Assembly (NCBI GenBank): GCA_034620365.1
Contig: JAQGEQ010000175.1
Span: forward strand, 1,116,001 to 1,180,000
DNA from: Pegea sp. RAD2-039
Lineage: Eukaryota > Chordata > Thaliacea > Salpida > Salpidae
Length of the DNA stretch: 64,000 bases
Direction of reading: 5' to 3'
How positions within the stretch are numbered: the stretch's first letter is position 1; each line of letters starts with the position of its first letter. Below the pieces are notes generated by a model. It worked only from the letters and a program-made list of their open reading frames with translations, was not told the origin of the DNA and ran no database searches. The position numbers and the translations under genes were made by a program. Below are positions 52,420 through 64,000 of the stretch, one piece after another.

Positions 52420-55065
52420 ATCAAATGAAACAAACTATAATTTAACCAAACAAGATTTTAATTCTAAACAAGCTAGAGATTTCAATAAAGATAAAAAACA
52501 TTTATAAATACTTATTTCTGTAAGTAAATAAGCAATCTTATCATAGAAATAGCTTTATTTAAAACTGAACAATTATGCTATGACTATGCATCAAACAAAA
52601 AATAATTTAATGAGCCTTATTTAGCTGCAATAAGCAGAATTCAGTTTATAATTATGTAAATATAAATTTAAAGCTGTATGTTAAGTAAAGTCTTAAGTAA
52701 AAGTAACAAAAATTTTTTATTATGTAAATAACCTTATTTTAAAATATATATCTTTAGCTAGTTGGTTTTTTTATGACATTTCATATAAGCAACAAAATAA
52801 AAGATGTTATAAGGGTATTTGAATAACAAATATCATTATCTGAATATTATGAACTAAAAAAACTTTATATTTTAAGTATTTTTACCTTATTAAAGTGAGC
52901 ATAATCAAAAACAAATATATAATCTCAAGTTTAATACTGGTTATCTATGGATAAATAAATAAATAAATAGTTTATATAAAAATATATTGTTTAAATAACT
53001 TTGTTCAATTTTAAGGCATTTAAAAAATAAGCAGCAAGTTTTAAAAAATGATCAAAATAAATAAAATATTAAAAAAGTTTAATAGCTTTTTTGAATAATT
53101 TTATGCTTTAAAAATTCAAAAAAGTGATTGAGAAAAACTGTTACACAATAAAATCATCTCTAATATTTAATATGACAAAACTTTTACAGTCAAACGAACA
53201 CTAAAATGCTAAACATAAACAATATAATTTTAATGAGAAAGAAAAAGTAATCACGTTGAATGAATATTTCATATGCATTAGAAATACAAATTGTTATTGA
53301 TATATATAGTATTAAGAACCTACTTTACAAAAACATAAGTTTTATATTTTTCTTATAAGATTTCATAACATATACTGATAAAAACAACTTTTATCTTTAT
53401 CATTTCCTCAAAATGAAATAGATGTAAATTTAAGATATCAGTAAACCAAAGTAACAGAAAATATCTTTCTTTGCTAAGTTGGTAAAAAGTTACTCTAAAA
53501 GAAAAAATAAATTCAAAAAGTTTTAAATTATTAAAGTTATAAGAACTCAAAGTATAAGCCATGTGACAAAAATAAATGTTCATAAACAAAGGAGAAAGTG
53601 TAATCAAGAATTTCATAAATCATCTCTAAACAAACATTCAAAACTTATAATCTAAAAACAAATTTTTATTCTGTAACCTACTTTTGTCAGATATTATAAT
53701 TACTACATATAAACCAAAAACTTTAGCCAGAGTTTGTTTCTAACTTTTCTTTTAAATGTAATTTGAATTAAGTCTACAGCTGTTTATGCCAATATGGTTT
53801 TTAACTTTATTTGCCGAAAATAAATATTTCAACAAAAAATAAAAAAATTTCTATAAGTACACAATTCATTAATTAACCTTTTCTTAAAAGTATAAATCTT
53901 TAAAGTATCTTAGAGGTTTTTTGAAAGTGTAACTTTATCTTCAGAAGACTTCAACCAGAGTGTAACCAGGGAAAAGATAATCCTGTAAGCGGCTTAACTG
54001 AGTACTAGAAAGAAGGAAACTCAATGAAGACTTTCAAGTAAGATGAACAATTCTAAAGGAACTTTAAGTAAAAACTTATAAATAAGTTGCATAACTAATT
54101 AGTTTTAATAACTAAATTAAGTAAGCTTAATTTTACGTTGCAAAACTCATTTGCATTACAAACACAGGGTTTATATTGAAAAGCTGTAATTAATTATTTC
54201 TTTATCTACAACTTATTTTCATACTACTTTTTACTAAATATACTAAAAGCTAGTATAACAACACGAAATGTTTTCAGCAATTTATTATTGTGTTCAGTCT
54301 AACATCAAATATGTTTACAAATTTTCAAAAATGTTATCAATTTCAATATCTTTAAATAAAAACTTCAAAAAGCTTTTATCAAACAAAACTTTTCTGCTTT
54401 TCTGTAGAATAATATTTGTCAAAAGTTGAACTATTTACTTTATGCACTTCTAGTAATTCTAGTAACAATTTTAATCTAAACAACAAACCTTCAAAATTAA
54501 AAACACTCAAAAAACTAAAACTGTTTTTGTTCTATTTTTTATGATAAGCTTAAGATATAAACAAACTATAAAAGCAAAACAAGTCGATTCATTAAGTTAA
54601 TAATTTTAGAAATAATCTATACCAGTAAAATGAATATTAATCTGTAAATTGTCAACTTTCATTTATTTATATGGATTATAGCTTTCATTTCTAACTTTAT
54701 ATGTTGATTATTACATCAAATTTACACTGCTTTAAATAAATTTAAGTAAACAATTTTTTGAAAGCTAAATTCTCTAATTTATCAAACCAAATATGAATCT
54801 CAGCTGTATAATTTTATGTCTTACCTAAAATCTTTATTAAATTTTATTCTTTTTCTTTGGGTTTTGCACATAAATCTCAACCTGACTAGATTTTTTAAAT
54901 CGCAGTCAACAGCAAACAGTTTTCGTCATAATTAAATCAATCTAAAGTTTGACATTTTAAAAGATTTTTGAATTCAGGTATGTTTCAAAACAAAAGCCTT
55001 AAATTAATATTTTTAGATACTAGTTTTTCATTTGAAAAGCACCAATATACTATTTCATTTTGTCT
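52420..55065. other. A/T-rich stretch, nothing recognised
   Basis: No coding, RNA or transposon signal could be supported on either strand. Confidence 0.45.
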
Positions 55066-55069
55066 TATT

Positions 55070-55385
55070 TTAGAATTACATTCGCTGACGTGGCCTGCTT
55101 CGGCTGAGAACAGCTATTTATGAATATATGCCATTTGTATGTATGTCAGGTCAGAAGTTATGGAGATTCAGTTGTTGCCCATACAGCAAGATTCCACTAT
55201 GCAAGCCAACAAGTTTATGTAGCTAAATAGACAAACTGATGCAACTAAGCCCGGTTGGCGTAGCAAGAGTTGTCAGAACGACACTGAGTACTGTGACAAA
55301 CTGCCTACAAGGCTTCAGCTGCTGCCTTAAATTCGGAGTTTTACGTCTCATAGAATAGACTAACAAGGGTTGTCTGGGGTTATGT
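55070..55385. other. Unexplained GC-richer block of about 315 bp
   Basis: It stands out sharply from the surrounding A/T-rich DNA (for example CTGACGTGGCCTGCTTCGGC at its start, GCCCGGTTGGCGTAGC in the middle). Every frame on both strands is interrupted by stops. I see no Pol III boxes, terminal repeats or known RNA motif. It could be an old transposon fragment, a non-coding exon or a structured RNA. Confidence 0.3.
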
Positions 55386-55389
55386 ACTA

Positions 55390-58300
55390 ATAAATTTTGC
55401 AACTTAAAAGCTTAGAAAACAGCTTTAAACTATATCAATTTTGATCATGTTATTTTCATAAGTTTGCTTTTTTAATCAAAACAAATGTTTTTGAATTGTA
55501 AACAAATCTACGTGCTGTTGATGTCATAAGTATCAGCTTAGCTAAATGAGCTTACAAAAGTAGTTGTTTAAAGTAGTTGTAGATAAAATTAAAAGAGTAA
55601 ACTGAAATGTTTGTGTAGCTTGGTGTTACATACATATAAATTATTATATTTAACTTAACAACATTTTGGTAAATTTATTTTTTAAAAGATTTTATCATCT
55701 TTATTAGAATGTACGTTAGCTTGGCTTATAAATGAAACAAATGCTGTCAAATAAGAGTTTGTAATTAAACATTTCATTAAAGTGACTAATGGTTCAAACT
55801 AATTACATTACTTCTTTACTAATTTTCACAATATAACTTCTTTCGTGGTTTTCGGCTAAATTAAAACTTTGTTGACGAACTAAATCATTAATTGTCACAA
55901 CGATGTGGTCATCTGGAAGTGTATTAAAAACTTTTATTTGTAGTACACATAAAACTGTTTCAGATCTTGCTTAGAGTAAAGCAATTTCGTGCACTACTTG
56001 TTTGCTCAAGTTAGTACCCATACTAAAAAATAGCTGTCAAACAAAACTAAGCTTTTATCCTTAAAAAATTATCTAAAAGATAGATCCAGCGTTTAGCGAG
56101 TGTGGGTTATAAGGGCACTCTTCTTTTTAAAAGTGCGTAGCGAAGAACTTATAATAGTTTCTACGCTCCTTACAAAATTTAAATTCAAAGACTATAGGTA
56201 AAAACTGAAATCATTGTTGAATCTTACTTTATGAGATAACATTATGCCGTTAAAATTATTTATTTATCAATTACTGTATCTTAAAAGATAAACACAGGGG
56301 TAAGTGAATGAAATTATCTATCAATACCGCTCTAATTACAGTTAACTTGTAAGAATGAAGGTAATACATTGCATCGTCTCTTAAAAGACAAACATTTCTT
56401 CGATTTTTACCATTTTTAAAAAGTTTTTTTCTGATGTTTTGAATAATTTTTGTTTTATAAGTTAATTTGGTTATACAAAATAACATTTACAAATATATAT
56501 TTTAATAATAGATCAATTCTTTTCTAAGGATGTTGGTTATCATATTTTTTCTACAAAAAAACTTGTTCAATCTTTTTTAATAATCGTCATTACGAGAAAC
56601 TTCATAAAAGTCAATCATAATTGTAAAATTGTGTTTTTAACAAGTAAAATAAACAATCTTTTGAACACTTTTGGTTTTAATTTACTTTGCAAAAGCTATA
56701 TAAAATCATTTCCTGAGATGATACTATATTTCATGATAAGAAATTTAATTAAAAATAAAAACAAAACTTTGCTATAAGTTCTTAACTTACAAAAAATAAA
56801 TTTTACAAGTTTAGTTTATAGGCACTTATTTGGTAAAGTTTATTTTTACTCCAATAACTTTATTAGGTTTTCTGGATTTTGTAGTTTCACTTATTTTGTT
56901 TTTACTTTCAAATTTAAACTTTGTATTTATATTTTCTAACACGTAAATAATTGTTTAAACATCTTTATTGTGAATTAATTTATCTTTTAAAAGTTTATTA
57001 TTTCACATTTACAACCAACAAAAATATAGTTAAAAAATATATGATCCTTAAAACACAATCTTTTAATAATAAGTTTTTGATATTTATTATTATTATTTGT
57101 TATCGAATTTGCCAGGTTTCCACTTTTTAAAAACACATAACAAGCCTTTTGAAATATTACATTAAAAAAATTGTTTTAAAGATGATTTTTTAACAACAAA
57201 AAATTGTAAAAGTCATTTGATTTAATTGTTACAGAAATGTAATAAAAAAAAGCTACAAAATCTTTTTTAATGCTATAATTTATTAAGTTTGTAATTTCAT
57301 TGCTTTTAAGACATTGAAAATATTATTTTTTGAAAGTAAAAATATTTTGACAAAGATTTGAAAAAGCTTATAATTATCATTTTTTCAACTAGTAAGCTAC
57401 ACATTTTATGTATGTTTAAAAATTAAACATTTTAAGCTACAAGCTAAAGTACAAAATTTTATTGATATATTGCCCTAAGCAGACCCTTTTAAAGTTAACA
57501 ATTTTTTGCTGGTTTATATTTTTGCTTTCCAAAATTTTAAAGTATTAAATGTTGTAAAATAAATTTGTTACAAAAAACATTACAGAGAACTGTTAAAAAA
57601 TATAATTTTTACTTACAGAACATATATATTTTTCGGAAAACAAATTCGTAAAAAGTTTAAAGAATCGTAAAAAAATTTAATAAAAAATCACTAATAGTAT
57701 TATCTAAATGAATTAACTTTTCTATTATTTTATTATTGAGACAAAGTTTTACTGACATAATTAATTAGTTAGATTTTAACACATTCACCAAATATAGACT
57801 TAAGTGAAAATCACACACAGATAAAGTTAGTAAAAATTTAATTAAGAAACAATTAATCTAAACTTTTTAAGTTTTTAATAGTAGCTGTAACATTTTATTT
57901 TAATACTAACCAAGCATACCAAATTCATTTTGTTTATTTTTAGTAATCTATTATTTTATTTATAATGTATTTAAAAAATTGTCAATAATAATATCAACAA
58001 TCTGCATAAATCAAATTTTTATTTTATTTCAGAACTTTTTGTGATTAAAAGTTAAATTGAATTAATGCTTAAATAGATTTCTCAGCAATTTTTTTTTAAA
58101 CTTTAATAAAAGTCAGAAAGTTGTTCAACAATTAAATTGACTTTTGGTTTCTTTTGTTACTTAATTTAGAGTAATCTTGACCTCCTAAGTAATAATGCTT
58201 CAAAATTGAGTAATTATCTATAAATAAAACTTTCTACACGAGTTATTTATCACAGTCATTTTACTGTAACGATAAACATTGAAAAAACGTTTTTAGTCGA

Positions 58301-58430
58301 ATGTTGCTTGGCTTTTAAGAATAAGTGATTAAAATTTTAGAACCAAAATAAATTTTCTAAATTAGTTTAAACAGCTTTTCGTTAATTTTCTGTTTCTATA
58401 AATTTACTTCTAAACAACCATTCAATAAAC
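55390..58430. other. A/T-rich stretch, nothing recognised
   Basis: The only local irregularity is at 56090-56155, where GGGCACTC and AAAGTGCG form a weak hairpin between two TTATAA hexamers. No gene is supported. Confidence 0.4.
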
Positions 58431-58434
58431 TGTC

Positions 58435-61400
58435 TGACGTCATAGAAACAGCTGGAAGCACAGTCATATGATGACGTCATATGGCTTGATAAACGGAAAA
58501 CCATTCACATTAAAATCTTTCAAGCAAATGAAAAAAATTTACATAAGCCGCATGATCGTTTGCAATTTTAGTTAAAAGTGTATTTGGACCAATTTGGCTG
58601 TCAGAAGAAATTATCAATTTTTTGAGCGAAGAAAAAACTACTGTTGACGTTTTGACCAACTTCAATAAGGTCTTGGACAGATTTATTTCGTCAACACCAT
58701 AACTAACTGGACTCAAGGGTGATTTGCCAAATAGATGTTGGCGTAATTACATGTGTGACGTCATCGATATAGGAGTCAACTCTGCCAAGTTTTAAATTTA
58801 GAAGATTCTAATCATCTTTGATTTAGCGAAGGATCAAGTAGATGGTAGAAAAATTGTGTTTATAAAACATTTTAGATGATAAGTTTCGTATTTTTTCGCT
58901 TTTTTAAAGTCTTATTTAACCGGATTATCTTGATGAAGTTCATTAAATTTTCATTGAAATTGTGTTGACATCAAAAAGTTTGATTCTTTTCCAAGAAGTT
59001 CACTTCTCTTTTATCTTATCAAAAGTTTCGATTGAATTTATCTCAATGTTCACAAAATTTTGCAGTTTAAACATTTGATTCAAAATCAAACTTTATCGCT
59101 TGGCGCAAAGCTTTTAATTAAGCTTCTAGAGTTCAATTTGGTGACGTCATCATTAATTTTATGTCGGCTTTTTATTTTATCTTTTTCATAAAAACAAGTC
59201 TAGACTTAAAACAGAAAAATATTATTAGAAAAAAGTAAGTTTGTTAGAAGTTGAAAAATCAGAATTAACGTTTTGTAGGTTCAAATTCAAAACAAGCTCG
59301 TTAACTTTCTCTTTTTTCAGTTTGTCACAACATATTGATGCTTTACTAGTAAATTTAGCAAACGATATCTTAAAAAGTAAACCAGCAACCAGCTAGTTAA
59401 CTAACCAACTATTCTTCTCCATGACAGGTTCTTCGAACAAAATTTTTTTTCTCAAAATTGTGTTTAGTTTGGCATAATAGAAATAGATAGAATCGATTAC
59501 GTACCAGATGTCGTAAAAATTTCTTTTCTTTCTGCTTCACAAAATCGATTCAAAAAAGCTTTTTTTCTGGAGAAGAAAAAGAATTGAATCTATATTTTAA
59601 AGTAAAGCCGAAATTTCAGCAACTTTTATAAATAGATGACGTCATTGAACGAATTTTGAAAAGCATCCGAAAGAATAAGATTCGTTTATCTCTTTGAATC
59701 CTTTGAATATTATATCAAAAGGATTTTTGAAAAGGTTTATAGCAAAAATGAAAATATTAAAAGAGCATTGTGTAATATTATTATAAGCTAGTGAATTTAA
59801 TGGTGATGAAAACTATCTTTTTAAGGTCATCTTCCTGATCAGTTGCAACAATCATGTGCTGTTAAAAGATTTCTATTTTCATAATTTCCATTTAATTAGA
59901 ACCTAAAACATTTCATGATAAACTAGAAACTAATTTTACTTGTAGTACAGAAAATGTTTTAGTTTAAAAGCATAAGAATAAATTGTATTTTTTCTGTGAC
60001 ATGTTCTCCTATTTATTTTTCGTTTATGTCTCGTTCTTTTTCTATGAAACTCAGATTTTCCCGAAAGTTTTTCTCGAAACCATATATTTACTACAAACAA
60101 ATAAAATCTAAACTATTTTCAACTCTCATGTTCGAGTAGAAACTATTACATGCTTGATTACAGACTGGTTTGCAAATGGTCCGATATAAACAAACTTCTT
60201 CAATCAAAATATCAGAAATAATCTTTAGTTTTACAGCTAAATATAAACATCAAACACAATAAAAAACTTCAATTAACTCCTCATGAGCCAATTAGAGGTT
60301 AATCTTTACCACTTTAAACTTTGTTGTGATTATATTCCTTTTAAAAGTTTTTTTTTGTAACCAAAAATATTCATTTACTTGATTCTCACGACGAGTCATT
60401 TCGGGCGGTTAATATGACGTCACAGAACTGGGCACAGTGTTCTGCGATGGTATTGTTATCGAAATGGACTCTTTATTATCCTATTGTGAATCAGCACTAG
60501 AGATTTCTTCTCCCCTTACGTCTTTTCTGATTAAATTTATTGAATTGAATTTCGTTTAAAGCGCGTTTTTTTGGCAGCTTTAAACCGGCCAGTTTGGGCG
60601 ATTTTTAATATTTAAATCGACTAAAAAAGATAAAATATCGTTAAAAATCGTTTGTTTTCTGCTTTATAACAGACACTACTGAAAATAAAAATCAATTGTG
60701 AGTCTCTTAGTGGTTTCTGAACTTTGTATTGATCAGAAGAATACAGACTCCGCAAATAATCCACCACAAGCAAATAAGCTTTGTAATGAAAAGTTAAAGT
60801 TACTTATTCACGTTTGTAAGGACTTTAAAATATAAAAAAACAAATATTTTTATAGAAATTTATGGGATTTTATAACCTTTTATTGATACAAAGCCATCTT
60901 AGCTTCTTAAAAGCTCAATGTAAAAAGCCGATCACTAAAAACTCCTTCCATTTCTTGTCAGTTTGTGTTTCCTTGGAAGTTTATCATCTGTTAAATGTCT
61001 TGGATTTTCATAAATGAATGACTCATTTTTAAAGACACAAAACAGACTTGAAGTAATTCGAAACGTTAAAAAGTTGAACAGACGAATTGCATTAAAGATT
61101 AATAGATTTATTTGTATCTACTCCTATTCAAACTTCAGTTAAACTTTATTTTCATCAATACTTTATCAGCATATTTTATGATTCAATTTTAATATTGCAG
61201 CTTGAATTTTGCAGCCATGTTATACATGAAAGGTTGTATGATAAAATAATTTCATATTTAAAGTTTAAGGGTTTTCATATATTGCTTGATTGATACGAAT
61301 GATAAAATAAAATCAATGATATAAAATATAAAACTAAAAACTTGTTGCTTCATTGAATAAGTTCAAAATGAATTTTCCGAAGTATTGAAGTTTTTGTTTT

Positions 61401-62083
61401 CGAAATATCAGTTTGTAAATTCGAAAATACTGAACATTTGTAATATTTCAAAATATTTTTCATAATTCTATTACAAAGTGAATTAATTTTCAAGATTTTG
61501 ATTAATTTCAAATCAACACCACACTTCCTTTTCATCGGTACAATTTTGCTAATGACCATAATTGGCCCGAAGTAAATCTGAAGTTGACACTTGAAGTCAA
61601 CTTTGTAATTCACGAGAAGAGGTAAGTGTCTTCTTCACTTACTTCACTGAGAATATTTTTCAAGTTAAAATCTTTTCAATGTTTGAAACAATTTCTACTT
61701 TACAAATCTATAACATTGACAAAATGACTTAAGTAAACTGAACAAAAGTTTTTAAAAAAATCAATATCTCAAGTGATATTTTTTATGAGAAAAGTATCTA
61801 ATTTTGTTTGTAATATTAGCTTTTCAGTTTTGGCAACTCTATTTAAGATTATTTTAACAATTTCAAATAAAATATTTCGTTTAGAAAGCATTTTTGTCAA
61901 AACAAAATGTGTGCTGAATTTACAGTAAAAGTAAAATTGAATTTTTAGTCCAATACTAATTCTTTTAAATCAAATTTACAGCGTTGAGCTTAATAGGAAC
62001 AAAAAGCTCCTTTATGAAAAGAATCCAATTTATAAATTGAATCTTTTATATGATTTCAGCTTTTTCTGGCAAGTATGACGTCA
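58435..62083. promoter_or_regulatory. Cluster of seven CRE palindromes (TGACGTCA)
   Basis: Exact TGACGTCA octamers occur at 58435, 58472, 58756, 59142, 59637, 60415 and 62076 (first base). This is the consensus of CREB/ATF-type bZIP factors. No confident gene lies in the interval; an open stretch at 58510-58716 (-), with segments like INLSKTLLKLVKTSTVVFSS, could be an exon of an unrecognised gene. The cluster may mark an enhancer or distal promoter. Confidence 0.35.
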
Positions 62084-62089
62084 TTAAAG

Positions 62090-64000
62090 TTGTTTCTAGA
62101 CGCTTCCTTAAAACGCTGCAGAAGTTTATACTCAAAGTAAATTTCTATAGCTAATGTAAACTAGAAAAGTGTATTTTTTATAAGGCTTTGTCAGTTTATC
62201 ATTTAATTATGTGATCTTTTTACTTTTAACTCTATTTTCTTCTTAACTTAAACATTTTTTGTTAAAGTTTTATTCAAACTTTGTATTTAATGTTGAAATT
62301 GCAACTTGACTACGACTCAAGGCAAGTTTATCAATAAAAGTTGTGAGATGAAAGCTGTTATGTCAACTTACAGTAAACGTATCTTGTATGATGTTGCCTG
62401 ATAAAATCATTTGATAATTAATGAGCATCATTACGTCTTTGCGATTAAAGTTATCTAGTCTGAAGAGTTTCTTCGTGATAATTAGAAGTGTAATTTAACA
62501 CCAATGGTTATTTGTTTTCTAAAAACACTTTTTAATGATGATGAAATCCTGACGAATCTATCAGTTCAAGAAATCATTATAACTTGATCAAGTAATTTAA
62601 ACTGAACTTTTAGGCGATACTACAGTTTTGTATTAAAAACAACTAGATTTTTTTAGTTTAAAAAATGTTTGTTTATATATTTGTGCAAACAAACTGATTT
62701 TTTATGCTTGATAATATTTCATATCAGTTTATTTATTTTACTTTTTGTTTGTAAAACCAGTCAAAATGTTTAGAAATATCATTGACCATAAAAAAATAAA
62801 ACAAAGCTTCAGGTTTGTGTGAGTAGATACTAAAATTATTAACTTTGGCTTATTACGAAAACTTATTTTGTCTGAGTTATAATTCGAGATATAGAAATTA
62901 ACAGCCAATATACTGAATGAACCATAAACTTTGTTTAAAGAACATTCAATTTAGTTTAGACTTATTTATAACCAATCAAGCTTATCTGCATTATCAACTT
63001 TTTAAAACTAGAATAATTAAAAAGTTCAATTAACCGTTTTTTTTTGGAAAACTCACTAGCCAAATGGTTGACATGAGCTCTGTTTATTGAACTCCTAGTA
63101 AGTTAGTTGTAATCATTAAAATAGTTTATTTTTTTTACTTTTGCACGACCTTCAAAATTTACTTATTTACTTTGTTTATTTTAGGAAACTTTTCCAGAAG
63201 TAGAAGGAGGTTTAGAAAATAAATAATTTATTTGCTGCATTTGTAAACATCGTATGAAGTTATGTGTCCAAATGGAGCTCTTCTAAGTTTATTTTTATAA
63301 CAGAAATGTTTTTAAAACTAATTTCAATTTTGAAAAACTCAAAAATAACTTTTAACTTGGCTAAATTGTATTTTTCATGCTATTTTCAACAGAGTTTCAG
63401 TAAATGGAGATTTTTATAGTGATTAAACATGATATGCATCATACATTTTTGTAAACTTTTTTAGATTCTGTTATTTAACCAGAATATTTTCCATCTTAAC
63501 CGATCTTATACATTGATTCAAATCAAGTATTAACTCTGATCATTTGTTTTATTTGAGATTTACATTCAAAGAAAATAAGATAAGTTTCGAAAATGTTCTT
63601 GTTTCTGACTCTTTCTACAAAAGTTTTGTCAAATTATGAAAATTAAAAGAGATCTTGAAGCCATCTCAAGGACTTTGCATGAATAGTTTCAAGATCTACC
63701 TCTGCAAAATCTTTAACCAGTCTTAGATATGATTCCTTTTTATAATTTAATTAACATAAAAAATTTTCACACACTTGTATTTACTCTAGGGGATAAAAAA
63801 GATCAGAAAAAAGATTTACAATCATCTGTACTTAATCGAGTTAAGATTCGTTGTAAAACTTTAAAATTATGAAAAATTGTTTAATCAGACTTCGATTTCA
63901 ATTTAGAAATCCCCAAGCTCTAAAGGTTTGTGTATTTTTGCTGAAAATCCTTCTTTGAAAGTTTGTTTAAGTGAAAAAAATGCAAAGTGGTCAAGTGGAT
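62090..64000. other. A/T-rich stretch to the window edge
   Basis: No coding, RNA or repeat signal could be supported. Confidence 0.45.

Noticed and set aside
56090-56155. Possible small transposon between two TTATAA motifs
   Set aside because: The hairpin is short and imperfect, and TTATAA is common in this A/T-rich DNA.
61350-61613. 87-codon minus-strand open frame and a plus-strand exon-like stretch ending in AG|GTAAGTG near 61620
   Set aside because: There is a stop just upstream on the plus strand without an acceptor between, and neither strand resembles a protein family.

Overview
The window is eukaryotic nuclear DNA, very A+T-rich (about a quarter G+C by eye), and almost certainly from an animal. 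The evidence is many short GT-AG introns (mostly 45-110 nt), an Integrator subunit, a DEF8-type Rab7-pathway protein, a nuclear-receptor ligand-binding domain, a seven-transmembrane receptor, and a LINE/SINE pair with a shared 3' tail. I cannot place it in a phylum from sequence alone.

Layout. 1-3.7 kb: no gene seen. 3.8-14.1 kb (-): a complete 36-exon gene for the DNA polymerase alpha catalytic subunit (POLA1), with E2F-like sites about 1 kb upstream. 15.6-18.1 kb: a broken Ty3/gypsy integrase relic (-) and the 3' end of a dead non-LTR retrotransposon (+). 18.2-18.7 kb (-): U1 snRNP protein C (SNRPC), single coding exon. 21.7-24.7 kb (+): INTS11, the Integrator endonuclease, 11 coding exons. 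27.6-29.9 kb (+): a protein with a nuclear-receptor ligand-binding domain but no visible DNA-binding domain. 30-36 kb: no firm gene, but a promoter-like GC island at 33.2-33.4 kb. 36.0-39.6 kb (-): DEF8 with an unusual C-terminal array of eight NPF motifs. 41.5-42.1 kb: second copy of the LINE relic. 43.1-44.4 kb (-): a divergent seven-transmembrane receptor. 45.8-48.5 kb (-): a predicted secreted protein with a long 21-bp (7-residue) repeat array. 48.9-49.0 kb: a near-perfect 33-bp-stem hairpin resembling a pre-miRNA. 50.2-50.4 kb: a tRNA-derived SINE whose 3' tail matches the LINE. 50.4-51.9 kb (-): an intact 493-codon ORF derived from a Ty3/gypsy integrase that has lost catalytic residues, a candidate domesticated gene. 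52-64 kb: largely featureless, except for a cluster of CRE palindromes (TGACGTCA) at 58.4-62.1 kb.

POLA1 (replication priming), SNRPC (5' splice-site recognition) and INTS11 (snRNA and nascent RNA cleavage) are conserved nuclear housekeeping genes; SNRPC and INTS11 lie head to head. The more novel material is the DEF8-NPF protein, the receptor lacking a DNA-binding domain, the integrase-derived ORF, the sequon-rich repeat protein, the LINE/SINE tail partnership, the hairpin, and the strong excess of TGACGTCA. All gene models were built by eye from homology, reading-phase continuity and splice signals; no transcript or database evidence was available.
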